Below, piece after piece: positions 22,801 to 34,711 of a stretch of DNA of 64,000 bases (the first letter of the stretch is position 1; each line of letters opens with the position of its first letter). Under the pieces are notes generated by a model. That model was not told where the DNA came from. It did not search any database and saw nothing but the letters and a program-made list of their open reading frames with translations. Source of the stretch: Candolleomyces eurysporus (Eukaryota > Basidiomycota > Agaricomycetes > Agaricales > Psathyrellaceae). The position numbers were made by a program, and so were the translations under genes. The DNA lies in NCBI GenBank assembly GCA_027579435.1, contig JANBPK010000817.1:62001-126000 (forward strand). Direction: 5' to 3'.

Positions 22801-24321
22801 TCACCAGTCATTTATTTCCAACGTGAAGCCGGGCTTTGCAAGAAATGCGCGAGGGACGCCAGGAGCACTTCCTACACTGACTAAGACGACTTCGGGTCCT
22901 TGACGCTGCCAATACTCTGTTTTCCCAGGTTTCAGGCAAAATTGACGAGTGTCTCCCGACCCTTGTACGCTACACAAGGCCCAAGCATACATGTCGAAAT
23001 GCAGGTTATTCTTGAGGGCGATGTGCTGGCTCCACCGGTTCTCGGTGTACGTTGTATCTGAGGGCGCGACTGATTTCACACCTGCAGATTTCAGAGGAAA
23101 TACCCAGTGTTAGCACAATAGCACGCCTTAGTACTAACGGAACACTCTGACCTTGCCATTCAGGGGTAGACGGAAGGGACAGAATATGAAGAACCTTTCC
23201 CGTCTTTCCCAGGAAAGTCTTCGCTGTCTGAGCGGTAATGCAACCACCGCCCAAACTGACATGCACGTTCTCGTCAGACGCCCGGGCCCAGCGTTCCCAA
23301 TTATGCGGCTTGATTGGCCATTGGCCATACGACTTGTCGCTTTGGATCGGGGCAGAGACTGCTGCGTATATTGTCGAGTCGAAATGGTTATGGACGCGGA
23401 TCTCTCCTGCTTGTCCGGGGGTGTAGTATACGGATATTTCGGTAGACCCCAATTGGCCTATCTCTCCTTTGTGAAGGGCTTCTTGAACCTCGGGGGTGTC
23501 TTCGAGGACCAATAGTGCGAGTGATTCGTCTTCCTCCTGAGCTGATGCAATTGTACAAATTTTACCAGCCGTGAAAGGCAAAGCTAGTCTCGAGTCGCCA
23601 CCGTCGCCAAGCCTAGCCAGATTGTCTTGGTCAGTTTGATTGTTTTCGACTACCTCCGTAGGCATGCAATACGATCTGACCTGTAAGTGCCTCTGTTCTG
23701 CACAATCTCCCAGTAAAATGGTGATCTTCCGAGCTGGGGGCTTGCTTGAGACGGCTGCATCTGAACGTATTTACCGTCAAAGAGGGAGGCTAGAGCCACC
23801 TTGCATTCTGCAGAAGGGTCGGGAGTGAGGAGCCACTAGAACATGAGCTCAGTGGGCAGAAAGGGAGGAATCAAATGTCGCAATTAAGGCGCACCTGCTG
23901 GGAACGTTCACCGTGAAACTTGTTCGAGACCACTGTATCAGGCTCGGTTACTCGTACTGTTCTTGCAATGAGTAATTATAGAAGAGTGCTTGCACACCTT
24001 CGTTATCCTTCACTTCGAGCACGAGCCCTGCCAGATTGCATATGAAATGCGGGCCATCTGAACTCCAGCAACAGGTGCGAATTCGAGTGCCAAGGACAAA
24101 AGAGCGAGATATTAGCCCGTCAGAAGTGGCCCGGGAGGTTCATGCATAGAACATTGAACCACGTACGAAACTGCGATGGATCTGGCCATCGATAACCACC
24201 TCCCAGTGAACTAGGAACTGATGACAATCGTGAGCTCATAGACACAGTTATAGAGCAGTCACTGAGCGCCCGCCCCCCACATACCATCTGTAACGGGAAC
24301 ACCAGAGCCGGGACTATCCAT
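22801..24321 (-). CDS. Family L copy F, complete (360 aa)
   Basis: Minus-strand exons 24321-24285, 24217-24167, 24057-23998, 23932-23895, 23835-23681, 23612-23152 and 23081-22801 give 1083 nt in frame. The leader reads MDSPGSGVPVTD. Exon 5 is 155 nt as in copy E, shorter than the 179-182 nt of C, D and G, so copies E and F form one subgroup and C, D and G another. Both C-terminal domains are complete, the second ending FTLEINDW. No stop or frameshift is visible. Function unknown, as for the other members. Confidence 0.82.
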
Positions 24322-24654
24322 GAAAATCGAATGTTGTCACGGTAGACTTGGTTTCGGTGTACGCGTAGGTGGCAGACACAGCTGGTCTCGCTTAAAACGT
24401 GTCCATGGCGGTTTAGCTAATGCGGGCGCCTGGTGTGAGTACAAAGTAGGAATTTGCAACAGCAGTTNAGCCATCTCGGCTGAAGTGGAGAGAGACGTTT
24501 CCGCTCANNTCTAGCTAGAGCAANACCCGATATAGTGGCATACGCAGGGAATAGNGCCAGAAGAGATGCGAGTGTTAGCNAGATGAGAGGATAGCGTACG
24601 GAATTAGGCAGTCAGCTCAAGGGAAACNGAAATGGTCCATAAAATNCTCAATTC

Positions 24655-24905
24655 CGAATCTCGGCCTTTGCCGAGNNAGACGCAGCGGCGAGCCNCCACA
24701 GAAATATTCACAGAAATCCTCCAGAGAACAACATCTGTGGGTTATTTGGTGACGAGGACATCGACTCGACGTCTTGAACATTTAGAAAAGGCAAAACACG
24801 AATATCAAATACTACACATTACCCAACGACAACAGAGAATTTGCCCCGAAAACGTCGCTGCAACAACTACTACTAACATACTCTACATACTACTACCAAT
24901 TGCAA
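24655..24905 (+). pseudogene. F-box gene 5' relic 2
   Basis: Degraded match to the F-box gene start (cacagaaatcctccagag, then gacgaggacatcgactc, then cttgaacat) and a closer match to relic 1 at 22.1 kb. It lies beyond the start of family L copy F in the same divergent relation as the intact F-box gene and copy B at 5.5 kb. Ns interrupt it and no open frame remains. Confidence 0.55.
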
Positions 24906-25710
24906 GGNAAATAAGAAATCTATAAATAGGATGGGNANGNAGGAACGGNAGGAAGACNCAAGNGGGGGAGGAGAGGANGAGNATGCTAGAGANTACGAAC
25001 AGGAATAGTTCAGTGAAGTGTACATAGAAAATACAAAAACATGAAGGTCGTCGCCGTGTACCGTACGTAGAAGGATATTTGAACATCAGAAGAGAAGCAT
25101 TAGAGGACGAATNNAATGAATAGCTAGCCGTGAATGATCATGAAGTATGACAAGGATGAGAAGGATGGGATGACGGAAATACACCAAGAGATTAAGGGTG
25201 GATTTTGGAAGGGTGGAGAGGGAGGAAGGGAATCACCGAATTGTGAGGAAGAGAGGATGGGGAGAGGAGAACCGGCAGAAACAGAGAAATCCATGACAAA
25301 TTTCGCTGGTCAGNTGCGGAAGGTATAACATGAACATGNCAAGTGGGTAAGGTAGCGCTCGCGCCGATGGGTATTATCGAAAAATCGGGTCCCAGTCAGG
25401 GTTCTAGGGTGCTGAAGCTTGACGCAGCCTTGAGNGTTTTGAAGGAAGGTACGATCGCCGCGGCGTCCCAGAGCCGGCAGGCATGNGNTCCAAGGGTTCA
25501 GGATATAGCGGTGGGGTTTGAAAGCGAATGTAGCGTCGAGCCGAAGAGCCCCGTTCCAAGTTCGAGTGATAAACTTGCCGCTGTTCCTGACTGGAAAGAA
25601 AGGCTTATGAAGGGATGGAATGGGAGTGAAGAGAGGCCAGCCGTATCGGTAAAGTTCTATCACCACCGCCTGCGCTGAAGGAAAGAAAGAATCACAACAA
25701 GCTCCTCCAC
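24906..25710. other. Intergenic, purine-rich, with Ns
   Basis: A purine-rich stretch (about 25130-25300) and several ambiguous bases. No gene is supported; this is probably the 3' flank of the alpha/beta hydrolase gene. Confidence 0.35.
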
Positions 25711-27214
25711 TCAAACATCCTTCCCCTCAAACCACGACCACATCGCCCCTCCCACCCTCTCAGGGTGCGTCAACGTCAAATCNTGCCCCGCACCCTCNAT
25801 CATAACAAGCCTCGACCTCTTCCTCGTCTCCGGTGGCAANAGCTCCAAAATCTGAGGCGCGTATTTTGGATCAACTGTGGTGTCTTTCGTTCCATGTATC
25901 AACAGCACCCTCCTGCCTTCNAGCCCTTTACTCGAAAACGCGTGTTTCTGCCCTCTGATCGGACCATCCCTGAGAGAGCTGGACAGTGCGGCGTTGTACC
26001 CGGGTAGGTGAGCAGATTGCAGGCGCACGATCTCCAGTGCGGCGAGGACGGAGCTTTGAGCGCGTTCGAGACTCCGTTTGCTGTGTGATGCGTCTTCGGC
26101 ACCGTCTAGAGCGATGTGTTCGGTGGGAACGGTAGTGGACGAGTTGGCTAATCGTTGGAGATAATGCTGCGGACCATGCATGTATGTAAGATATGGAAAT
26201 GGAGGAATGAACGCGACGTGCTCACCCGAACGGGGCCCATGGAAGCGAGGGTTTGGACTACAGGCGATGACATGAACTTGGCTGTACGGGATATGTCACT
26301 CGACTGTGCAGGGTCGTNCGGGAATGGTCAGACACCGAACTCGACGGAAAGGGAGGACCGCCATCACTCACGTCCATGATCCCAGCGGAGGCGATGAGAA
26401 CGAGGTTCTCGTCAACAAGTTGGGGAAACTGTGATGTGAATGCTGCGGCGATACCGCCTCCCTGTAAACATCAGGGAAAGTGANGGATACGAATCAATCA
26501 GACACATGAGAGGCATGGGAGAGTGGAGGAGAAACGAACCATGGAAACGCCGCACACGATCGCTTTATCCCAATGGATGTGTTGCATGAGGAGTGCGAGT
26601 TGAATTGTGTAGAGTGTGGGGTCGTAGGTAGTCTGCGGGGCNTCGGAGTAACCTCGCCCGTACAAATCTAATGGTTACCAGTTACACGTACATGAGTGGA
26701 CTGCAGTGGGGNNGAGAGNCACAAGGATACGCACCGTATACCATTACACGATATCCATTGGTAGCAAGAGCTGGGGCTACGTCCTTCCATATGATGGCTG
26801 GTATTGAGAGNCCGTGAATCAAGACGATCTGTGCGATGAGGAAGGCTGAATTAGACACACTCGAGGTCTAGAGCCAGGAAAACACGTACCTTTTTCCCTT
26901 TCTTAGGTCCCATTAGCCAGTATCGAACCTTAAAGTGAAGTGAACGTGTGAGCAAAAGTATATCTTGCACAATGGGATGCACGGCGCGGACACACCTTGC
27001 CATAGGGCAGCTCTGCGTATGCACCGCCTGGGTAAAAGTCTTCAGGATATATCGACCATGATTTTGAGGTCTGTGGCAGGCTCTCCAGGGACTGGTGCAC
27101 GACTATGGGAGCTGGCGGACTGGGAAATGCAGCGAGGAAATAGAGAGTCAAGAGTAATGGTGGCAAGATAAGCAAGACGAGCGAGAAGCAGTGGAATGGC
27201 GAGTGTCGGCCCAT
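25711..27214 (-). CDS. Alpha/beta hydrolase with N-terminal membrane anchor (367 aa)
   Basis: Seven minus-strand exons: 27214-26996, 26928-26890, 26828-26735, 26667-26540, 26461-26372, 26303-26226 and 26166-25711; total 1104 nt in phase. Residues about 10-33 form one hydrophobic helix (FSLVLLILPPLLLTLYFLAAF). The alpha/beta hydrolase core then follows: IVLIHGLS (oxyanion strand), DLYGRGYS, and the nucleophile elbow G-V-S159-M-G-G spanning an exon junction. VLLIHGTKDTTVD supplies the likely acid, and GAG-x-DLTLTHPE the region of the catalytic His. The codon at the expected His (GA-G-x-D) contains an N, so the His itself cannot be confirmed. Substrate unknown; possibly a lipase/esterase on an endomembrane. 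It is divergent from VPS41 (377 bp apart). Confidence 0.85.
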
Positions 27215-27591
27215 GTTCGCGGCGATTTTTGGCGGATTCAGAGGCCTTGGGGCAAGATGAAGGCCAGATGAAGCTGGCTATCACTGGGCAGTCAGCAGGT
27301 AAGTAGAAAGGAGCGCTCGTGGCTCTAATTTCGGTCGCGTTGCTCTGTCACGTCACGTCATCATAAATGTCATTGTTTGCCAAACAAGGGTCCTGCCAAA
27401 TTAGCAGCGAGCTCGCGTAATGCTCGTGCTCGCGGCGCGCCTCCAGAACTCTGTACTCGACGACGACGGCGACGACGAACGTTGCATCGGGCGACCCTTG
27501 GCCATCTCTCGAGCGAAGCAGCAGAGAGCCTCTGTATACATGATCCGGGAACCTGCAAAACATCGAGGAGAGCAAGCCTAGGAGACCAGGA
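27215..27591. promoter_or_regulatory. Bidirectional promoter interval, hydrolase / VPS41
   Basis: A 377-bp gap between divergent start codons. It includes a cacgtcacgtca motif near 27350, resembling a CRE/bZIP-type site. Nothing else can be assigned. Confidence 0.35.
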
Positions 27592-30500
27592 ATGACATCA
27601 GCAGGCCAACTGCCCGCTGCTACGGATTCAAACGAACTCAATGGACATGCACCACCACGAGGTCCCGAAGAGCGGACAGATGCTGAAAAGCACAGGCTCA
27701 CGGAGAGCCCCAGTCAGATGACGGCTGCGGGCAGTGATGAGGAAGACGAGGACGAGGACGATGAAGAGGCGTCGGAGGAAGGAGAGCGTCGTCAAGGCGA
27801 AGACGATGAGGAATGGGACGACGACGACGATGAAGATGACGACGAAGAGGAGGAAGAGCCTTCTCTCAAGTACTCGCGGATTGAAGGAGCAGTTCCGGAG
27901 TTGTTGAAGAAAGACTCGGCGTCAGCCCTGGCTGTCAGCGGAAACAGGCTGTTGGTACGTGTCAGCACTCTGCTCCACACTCTCAATATACTCATATTAT
28001 GGACATATCGGCAGGCTTTAGGAACTCATGCAGGAATCGTGCACATCCTCGACCTTACCGGAAAGCGAATAAAGTCGTACAAGCCCCACCTCGCCTCCAT
28101 CGTCGATATCGAATTCGACGAGACAGGAGACTTTATCGCGACAGCCTCCATCGATGGTAGGAACCATTCGAACCTCTCGCTCGTTTCCGTGCTTACTCCG
28201 ACCAGGTCAGATATATGTTCGCTCCCTAACGACCTCCGAATTCTACACCTTCAACCTCAAGCGACCCATGCGCACTATCGCGCTCGAACCCTCCTTTGCC
28301 TCCAAGCGATCTACTCGTGCCTTTGTCGCAGGTGGCCTCGCCGGAAACCTCATCCTCTATGACAAAGGCTGGCTCGGGCACCGAGAAACCGTGATCAGCT
28401 CGAACGAAGGGCCGATATGGCAAGTCCGGTGGGTTGATGGAACAACAACCGGTAGTGGAGGGTTTATTGCTTGGGCTAATGATTTGGTGAGTAACCTCAT
28501 CTCCCCTCTCTTACCCACCAGGGGTTATCATCCAAGCCGGACATTAATTTCTAGATAGGGAGTCAAAGTATACCATCCAACAAGCAAGACTGTCCTAAGC
28601 TACATCGACCGCCCACCAAACAGCCCGAGAGCCGAACTCTTCAAACCCAGTCTACATTGGCAAGACGAGTCTACACTCCTGATCGCTTGGGCGGATTACC
28701 TCAAAGTTGCAAGGGTCCGGGCGAGGTCTGCCTCGAACNGCGCTTCACCCTCTACAGCTGCAGGTGGAAACGGGTCTTCTGCGAACTTGGCTCCTTATAC
28801 GGTCGAGGTGACCGCGGTGTTCCAGATGGATAGTTGTGCCGTTGCCGGGATCGTTCCACACCCTATGCCGAACTCTCCAGCGGAACAGCCTTACAACCTT
28901 CTTCATGATTCTATTACCAAGAGGGAGGAAGAGGATACCCATGATGCGAAGAGCACGCATTCGAAAGCGGGCTCTACGCGTACAGCTGAAGAATCGAAAT
29001 TGCAAGCACCCCCCGCACCACAACGCCGAAAGTCTATCCCAATCGCATCTTCACCACCTCTGACCACATTCCTACTCCTCACGTTCATCCCGCCCCCATC
29101 GCTCTTGTCATCTACTCGCGACGACGCGAGTGGTGGAAGCGATCAGCGTATTGACGAACAGCTGCCAGCAGATAGGAACGTCCAGAGGAGGGTGCAGGCT
29201 GAGCGACCCGAGTTACGGATCGTCAGTCGGAGTACAGGCGAGGAACTTGCGAACGACGTGTTGGGTGTGCGGGAGTTTGAGAAGTGGGGGTGTAACGAGT
29301 ACTCGCTTGCCGTCGCGCGTAGTCCGGACGACGATGCTCCCGGTGGCAGCAAGCATACCAAGAGTGCGAGTGGGCGGAGCGTCGCGGGCGGCAAAGAAGG
29401 GGCTGGTGTTGATGTAACGGAGGAGAGGTGCTACGTCGTACTCAGTCCCAAGGATCTCATCCTCGTGAGGAAGCGGGATAGGAGGGACCGGATACGCTGG
29501 TTGGTGGATAGGGGTAAATGGGAGGAGGCGTTGAAGGCGGTGGAGGAGCTCGAGAGGATAGAAGCGCTTTCAGGTGTCGCCCCGTCGTCCTCGGATAAGA
29601 AGAAGGGCAAGCACAAAGCCGAAGAAGCTGCTGAGGAGGAGAAACAAGCCGGCCACAAAGACGAAGACAAGGACAAGACCACCCCGGGCTCAGAAGACGA
29701 CGACCTAACCGTCCAGGCCATAGGCCAGAAATACATCCAGCATCTTCTCTCGTTAGATTCCTACACCCATGCCGCCTCTCTTCTCCCTAAAGTCTGCGGT
29801 CGAGGCAAATCCAAAGCTACGGCCCAAAGATGGGAAGTATGGATATGGGAGTTCGCCGGTCGTGGACAGTTACAGGTTGTCATACCCTACGTACCGACGG
29901 ACGCACCGCGATTGGATCATGTCGTCTACGAGATGGTTCTAGGCTGCTTCTTGGGTGGGAAGAGGAAGCGAGATTTGGATATGCTGTTGGAGACGATAAA
30001 GACGTGGCCGAAGGAGATATACGACGTTGGGGCAGTCGTGGTCGCTGTCAAAGCGAGGCTGGACAAAGCTGAGAAGGAGGGATCGATAAGGAAGGGAGAG
30101 GAGGGAGAGGAGGCGATGACGAAGCAGGAGGAAGTGAGGCTCTTGATGGAGTGTTTGGCTGAACTGTGAGTGCTCCCTACGTTCCACTTTTTTTCTTCAT
30201 TTCTTGGGTTGCTGAAGTACGGCTTTGTGTGTTATAGGTATACGGCGAACAGACAACCAGGCAAAGCGCTTCCATACTACCTACGGCTACGAAGGCCGAA
30301 CGTGTTCGAACTGATCAGGGAGAACAACCTTTTCACGGACGTGCAAGATCAGATCTTGCTCCTCGTCGAATTTGATCACGAGCTGATGGAGAAGAGGAGG
30401 AAAGAGCAGGAAAAGAAAGATAGCAAGGAGATCAGGGAGAAGCCTAGGGCGGAGACCAAAACAGACCATCACCGACGGAAGGATAGTGAAGCTATTAAGT

Positions 30501-31754
30501 TGCTCGTGGACAATATCCACTCAATACCGGTATGTCGCGCCTGGCAGTGTTGAGTTTTTACTTTTGGCTCATGTTTTCCGCAGATCAACAGGGTCGTACA
30601 GCAGCTACAGAAGAGGCCTGATTACCTCTTTTTGTACCTCGATGCCCTGGTAGAGAAGGACCCTCATTTGGTTTCTGGGTTTGCCGACTTGCAGGTTCGT
30701 ACTCGTGTCTATGGCGTATCTGGTTCTTGGGACTAATGAGTTGTTTAGGTCAAGATGTACGCCGAGTTTGCAACGTCGAGGCTGATAGACTTCTTGCGAG
30801 CAAGCAACTATTACAATCTCGAGCAGGTATGTCTATGCTGCGCTCTAAATAATGTTCTAGCGTTAATGAATCCAACATCACCTAGGCCTACAAAGTCTGT
30901 CAAGAACGCGACCTCGTCCCTGAAATGGTGTTCCTCCTCGGCCGAATGGGCAACAACAAGCAAGCTCTCACTCTCATCATCGAAAGGCTAGGAGACGTCC
31001 ACCGCGCCATCGAATTCGCCAAATCCCAAAACGACGACGACCTCTGGGAGGATCTTCTCCGTTACTCAGAAACACGACCCACTTTCATCCGAGGGCTGCT
31101 GGAGAATGTGGGTGTGGAGATATCGCCTATAAGGCTGATCAGGAGAATCAAGAACGGGTTGGAGATTCCTGGCCTGAAAGAGGCTTTAATCAAGATCCTG
31201 CAGGACTTCCAGCTGCAGATCGAGCTCCTGGAAGGCTGCGGGAGGGTGCTCGAGGGAGATTGTGTCGAGCTTGCGGAGGGCCTGGGCAAGATGCAGAGCG
31301 GAGGGTTCTGTTTGAGCGCCAAATCCAAATGTCCTGTGTGTGGGGAACCCTTGTTACTCCATTCACCGTCGGGCGAGACGGGTGTGGCTGCGACTTCGTC
31401 TTTGACGTTGCTATTTTTGTGCCGGCATGTTGTCCACGCATCTTGCGCGAGCGGGGGGAACCATTTACCCTTGCCCACGGATCCTATCCTAAGGGGCATA
31501 GGCTATGGGGGTGATTCCGGAAGAGGGACGGGTGGGATTAGTGGGACTATTGCTTTGTGGGTGGTCGCTTAATTCGCGCTTCGTAATTCGGGAACTGACA
31601 GTCAACTTTCTGCAGCGAGTCGATGATCAAGCCCCGACTGCGACAAGGCTGCCCTGTGTGTCATGCCAAGTCGAAGACGAGTCCAGGGCCTGTCGATCCT
31701 GGAGCGAGTGGTAGACCTCCTGTAAGACCTGGAGGATTTGGCCGGCCGAGATAG
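27592..31754 (+). CDS. VPS41: Vps41, HOPS tethering complex subunit (1227 aa)
   Basis: Nine exons (27592-27954, 28015-28156, 28206-28486, 28559-30165, 30238-30529, 30584-30694, 30749-30826, 30886-31556, 31616-31754) sum to 3684 nt in frame. The N-terminus has a long Asp/Glu run (about residues 44-90) common in fungal Vps41. WD40-like beta-propeller segments follow (LKYSRIEGAVPELL, THAGIVHILDLTG, FIATASIDG). Next is the clathrin-heavy-chain-repeat part (LGRMGNNKQALTLIIERLGD, IEFAKSQNDDDLWEDLL). The end is a RING-H2-like zinc finger: CPVC in exon 8, C-R-H-V-V-H-A-S-C, and C1194-P-V-C1197-H in exon 9. Exon 9 uses a GTGGGT donor at 31557; without it the last Cys pair would be lost. Vps41 acts in HOPS-mediated fusion at the vacuole and AP-3 traffic. 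Exon 4 carries an unusual charged, low-complexity insert, and one N lies at 28739. Confidence 0.95.
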
Positions 31755-32285
31755 TTGGTGAGTTTTGAACCATTGCGATGAGACATCATGTTGATCTCAG
31801 GGCATAGGGCGTTCTCATAATGCATTTTTTTTATCATACTATTCCTGTTTTTCATCGTGGATACCCCAGCAAGCATATTAGGTTAATGTCACCTTTGAAG
31901 AACTTTCGTTGTGGGCGGAACTTGCTACGTTGATCAGTGTCTCTCGCTACCTGGTGCGTCATCTAATTTAACAACTTTGCTACTTATTGTGGAAATGAGG
32001 TCTGGTAACCTGTCGGCCAGCCTCTGCAAAAGCCATCGAATAACTGGTGCTGTACGGCGGGAACGAGATGAAACCCTTTATGCGCTTTCTCTGAGCACTC
32101 ACACGTGCCTACACACAGACAGTGCCTACATACATACATCAGGGTTGAAGAAGGCTTCGCTAGGGCGCTTTCGGAGAATATTTGGCGCCTCGAGGCTGTT
32201 AATGCAGCATTTCAGGTGGTGGGCTTTCTGTGTGACGAGCTTCTAATTCGGTACTTATTGGACACCCATCGATCAACGCCTGGCG
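31755..32285. other. Intergenic between VPS41 and the arrestin gene
   Basis: No coding or RNA feature seen; probably 3'-UTR of VPS41 and upstream region of the next gene. Confidence 0.45.
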
Positions 32286-32292
32286 TATAAAG
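32286..32292 (+). promoter_or_regulatory. TATA box of the arrestin-like gene
   Basis: TATAAAG 74 bp upstream of the ATG at 32360. Confidence 0.4.
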
Positions 32293-32359
32293 GTGGTCTC
32301 AATCGTCAATCTACCAAGACATCCTCCCATTAGGAATCACCTACACATCTCACCAGACA

Positions 32360-34518
32360 ATGGTCGTCTCCTTCGATGTACGGACCAACCGTCGATCTCG
32401 AAGCGCTGGTGTTTATCCAGGAGCAGAACAGAAAGATGGACAATGTCCCAACAGCTCGCCCAATGTCGCTTTGATGTTGGAGAGGGCTTCGCCCCGGTAC
32501 TCGACGCTATCGGTGGCTACGCTGCCTGCCTACCCTAATCCAGCTGAGCTCGATATCTCTGGCGCGGGAGAGAACGACTTCAATAGTCATCCTCGAAGAG
32601 GAACAGGAGCTCGCAGAACATTTGAGTTCTCCCATCAATCGGCCGCCTCTTCTGCGAAGGCAGGGTCTGACTCATGGTTGAAGCTGCGACTTCTAAACAA
32701 CGCCTCGGTGGCGGCCCAAAGACCAAGGTACATAGGTGGAGACAAAGTTGAAGGCTCCGTTATCTTGGATTGCGAGAAGCCGCGCCTCGTGCACTCGGTC
32801 TTCGTCATAGTGGGTTTATTTATATCACCATTGCTCATTTTTAGGGTCAGGCGCTTATTTCATGTTTGCAGCTTCGAGGACGCGTCGTTACCAGTTCTCT
32901 CGCGGAGGGATCTCACACGTTCCTCGAGTACACTCATACGATCTGGACGAGCGGCTCTGGAGTCGACCCTTCCAGCTTGTCGACGAAAGCGAGTGCTACG
33001 AACGGGGGCCCGTCAGGTCTTCCGGCTCCGAATGCACCGCAGATGGCCAAGAACCGGTTATCTGGAAGGTTTGAGTGGCCCTTCGGATTTCCTTTCCCCA
33101 CGGAATTCTCTGCGGGAGAAAGCTCTAACGTCCAGACCCACATCACTCCACAGACGCTCTTGGAGCGAGGGGCTAATGTCACGATCATGTATGAGATTGT
33201 CGCGAAGGTGATCTCTGGGCACTTTAGGAGTAAAGACAAGTAAGTGTACCAGCCTCCTGTCAGCACTCTGATGCGTGTAATAATGTGCTCTCCGAATTGC
33301 AGGATAACGGCCAATGTACTCTATGTTCCTCTACTGGGCGCTCCTCCAATGCCGGAAGGAAGAGCGATGGCATATCAGACAGGATCTTATCTACCCGACC
33401 CAATACAAGATGAAACAGGGTGGCTTCCCTTGGAGCGTATCAAAGTCCGCATTCGTTCGAGCATCAGCGCTGAAAGCGAAGTCAATGGCGTCCACGCTGG
33501 AGTGAATGCATCATGCACTGTGAGTGTACTTTTTTTTCTGAGCGAACACGACATTGATCCTTCGTGGACAGGTCTACATCGCGAAACCTGTGCGTGGCCA
33601 TGATCACCCACGCTGGTCAAGCCTCCGCTAACGTTCCTCGTAGTTAACCTTTACCAGAGGAACAGTCATTCCTTGCTACCTTGTCTGCGAATGCGAGTCG
33701 AAAGCTGGCGATGACCAGAGCCAGTCGGAGCAGGAAAACAGCCTCCTCGAAACCTTCGTAGACCAACGATGTCTCTCACTGTCGCTCCTCCGCAGGACTG
33801 TCCCTTTGACAGAAGCAAGGGGGACTCAAGCTTCGTCCGTGATCCCGAATGGGATCATAATTTCCAATGGCATCAATTCTGAAGGGACTTCTGATACGAC
33901 GCAGAACGTTGGGACGGCTATTTGGTGGCGACCCGGCAACCGCAATGAATCTCAGCCTGCGTGCAATCTCCGTGAGTTCAGTGCTCAGACTGCTGGCACC
34001 GTGTGATGAGTGACGCTAATTCCTGGCAGCTGAAGCTGTCCTCTTTTTGGAAGGAGAGATTCACCTGGATAATGATCTCTTTCCGTCCTGCGAGGTCCCA
34101 TTTTTATCGGTTTCCGTGAGTCCTTGAAGAGCGAAACTCTGGGAATAATTATGTTAATTCTTACTCTGCACTATAGTACACCGTCTCAGTATCGATAAAC
34201 TCAACCACTCAAGGTCTCATCGTCGAACGGCTCCGGTCACCTACTTCGGAGCCCTCAAGTCCCCCAGCTTCCCCGCGCTCCAGCAGGCGCTTTTCCCACA
34301 GGCTCTCGCAGATCCTCTCACTACCTGTTCGAAGAAACAGGAGCGTTGCCGAAGATGACACCAAAAGCATTTCTTCTACGCCTGTGCAGATCGTGACAGT
34401 TAGAGGTGAAGGACCGATTCCTGTAAATTTCATGCCACGGGCGGCTCCAAAGAAAGTGGATCTGTCATACGTCCGCGAAGTTGAGTATTTTGGAACGGTT
34501 GTAGCCGGGTTTGTCTAG
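32360..34518 (+). CDS. Arrestin-like (alpha-arrestin) protein (602 aa)
   Basis: Exons 32360-32809, 32872-33239, 33303-33519, 33572-33589, 33644-33971, 34030-34115 and 34177-34518 give 1809 nt in frame. After a disordered N-terminus comes the arrestin-N strand pattern: GGDKVEGSVILDCEKPRLVHSV, then LRGRVVT, FLEYTHTIW, FEWPFGFPFP and a VTIMYEIVAKV strand. Later parts (LTFTRGTVIPCYLVCE, VLFLEGEIHLDNDLFPSCEVPF, YTVSVSI) match the arrestin-C half. Alpha-arrestins recruit Rsp5/Nedd4-type ubiquitin ligases to membrane cargo; no clear PPxY motif is seen here, so ligase binding is unproven. Exon 4 is a micro-exon of 18 nt encoding VYIAKP. The first intron starts GTGGGT. Confidence 0.85.
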
Positions 34519-34711
34519 CTCATGCGTTCGGGGACCATGTCCCCATTTCACCTCAAGATTTTACTATGTTTGGATACCCCGTCGTTTAAACGCTGCCGCG
34601 AAAATATACTCATGATCCATCCTTCAAGCCTTCGAGCTCAGATGATTCACGTCATAGTTCAAATTTAAGAACTACGAAAACGTTACAGGGCCAGGATTCC
34701 TGCAACTATGG

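Noticed and set aside
25310..25714. Long minus-strand open frame downstream of the hydrolase
   Set aside because: Several Ns, no recognisable domain, and it overlaps the probable 3' flank; codon content does not look like its coding neighbours.
27690..27995. Ser-rich minus-strand frame opposite the VPS41 start
   Set aside because: It is the antisense of the Asp/Glu run in VPS41.
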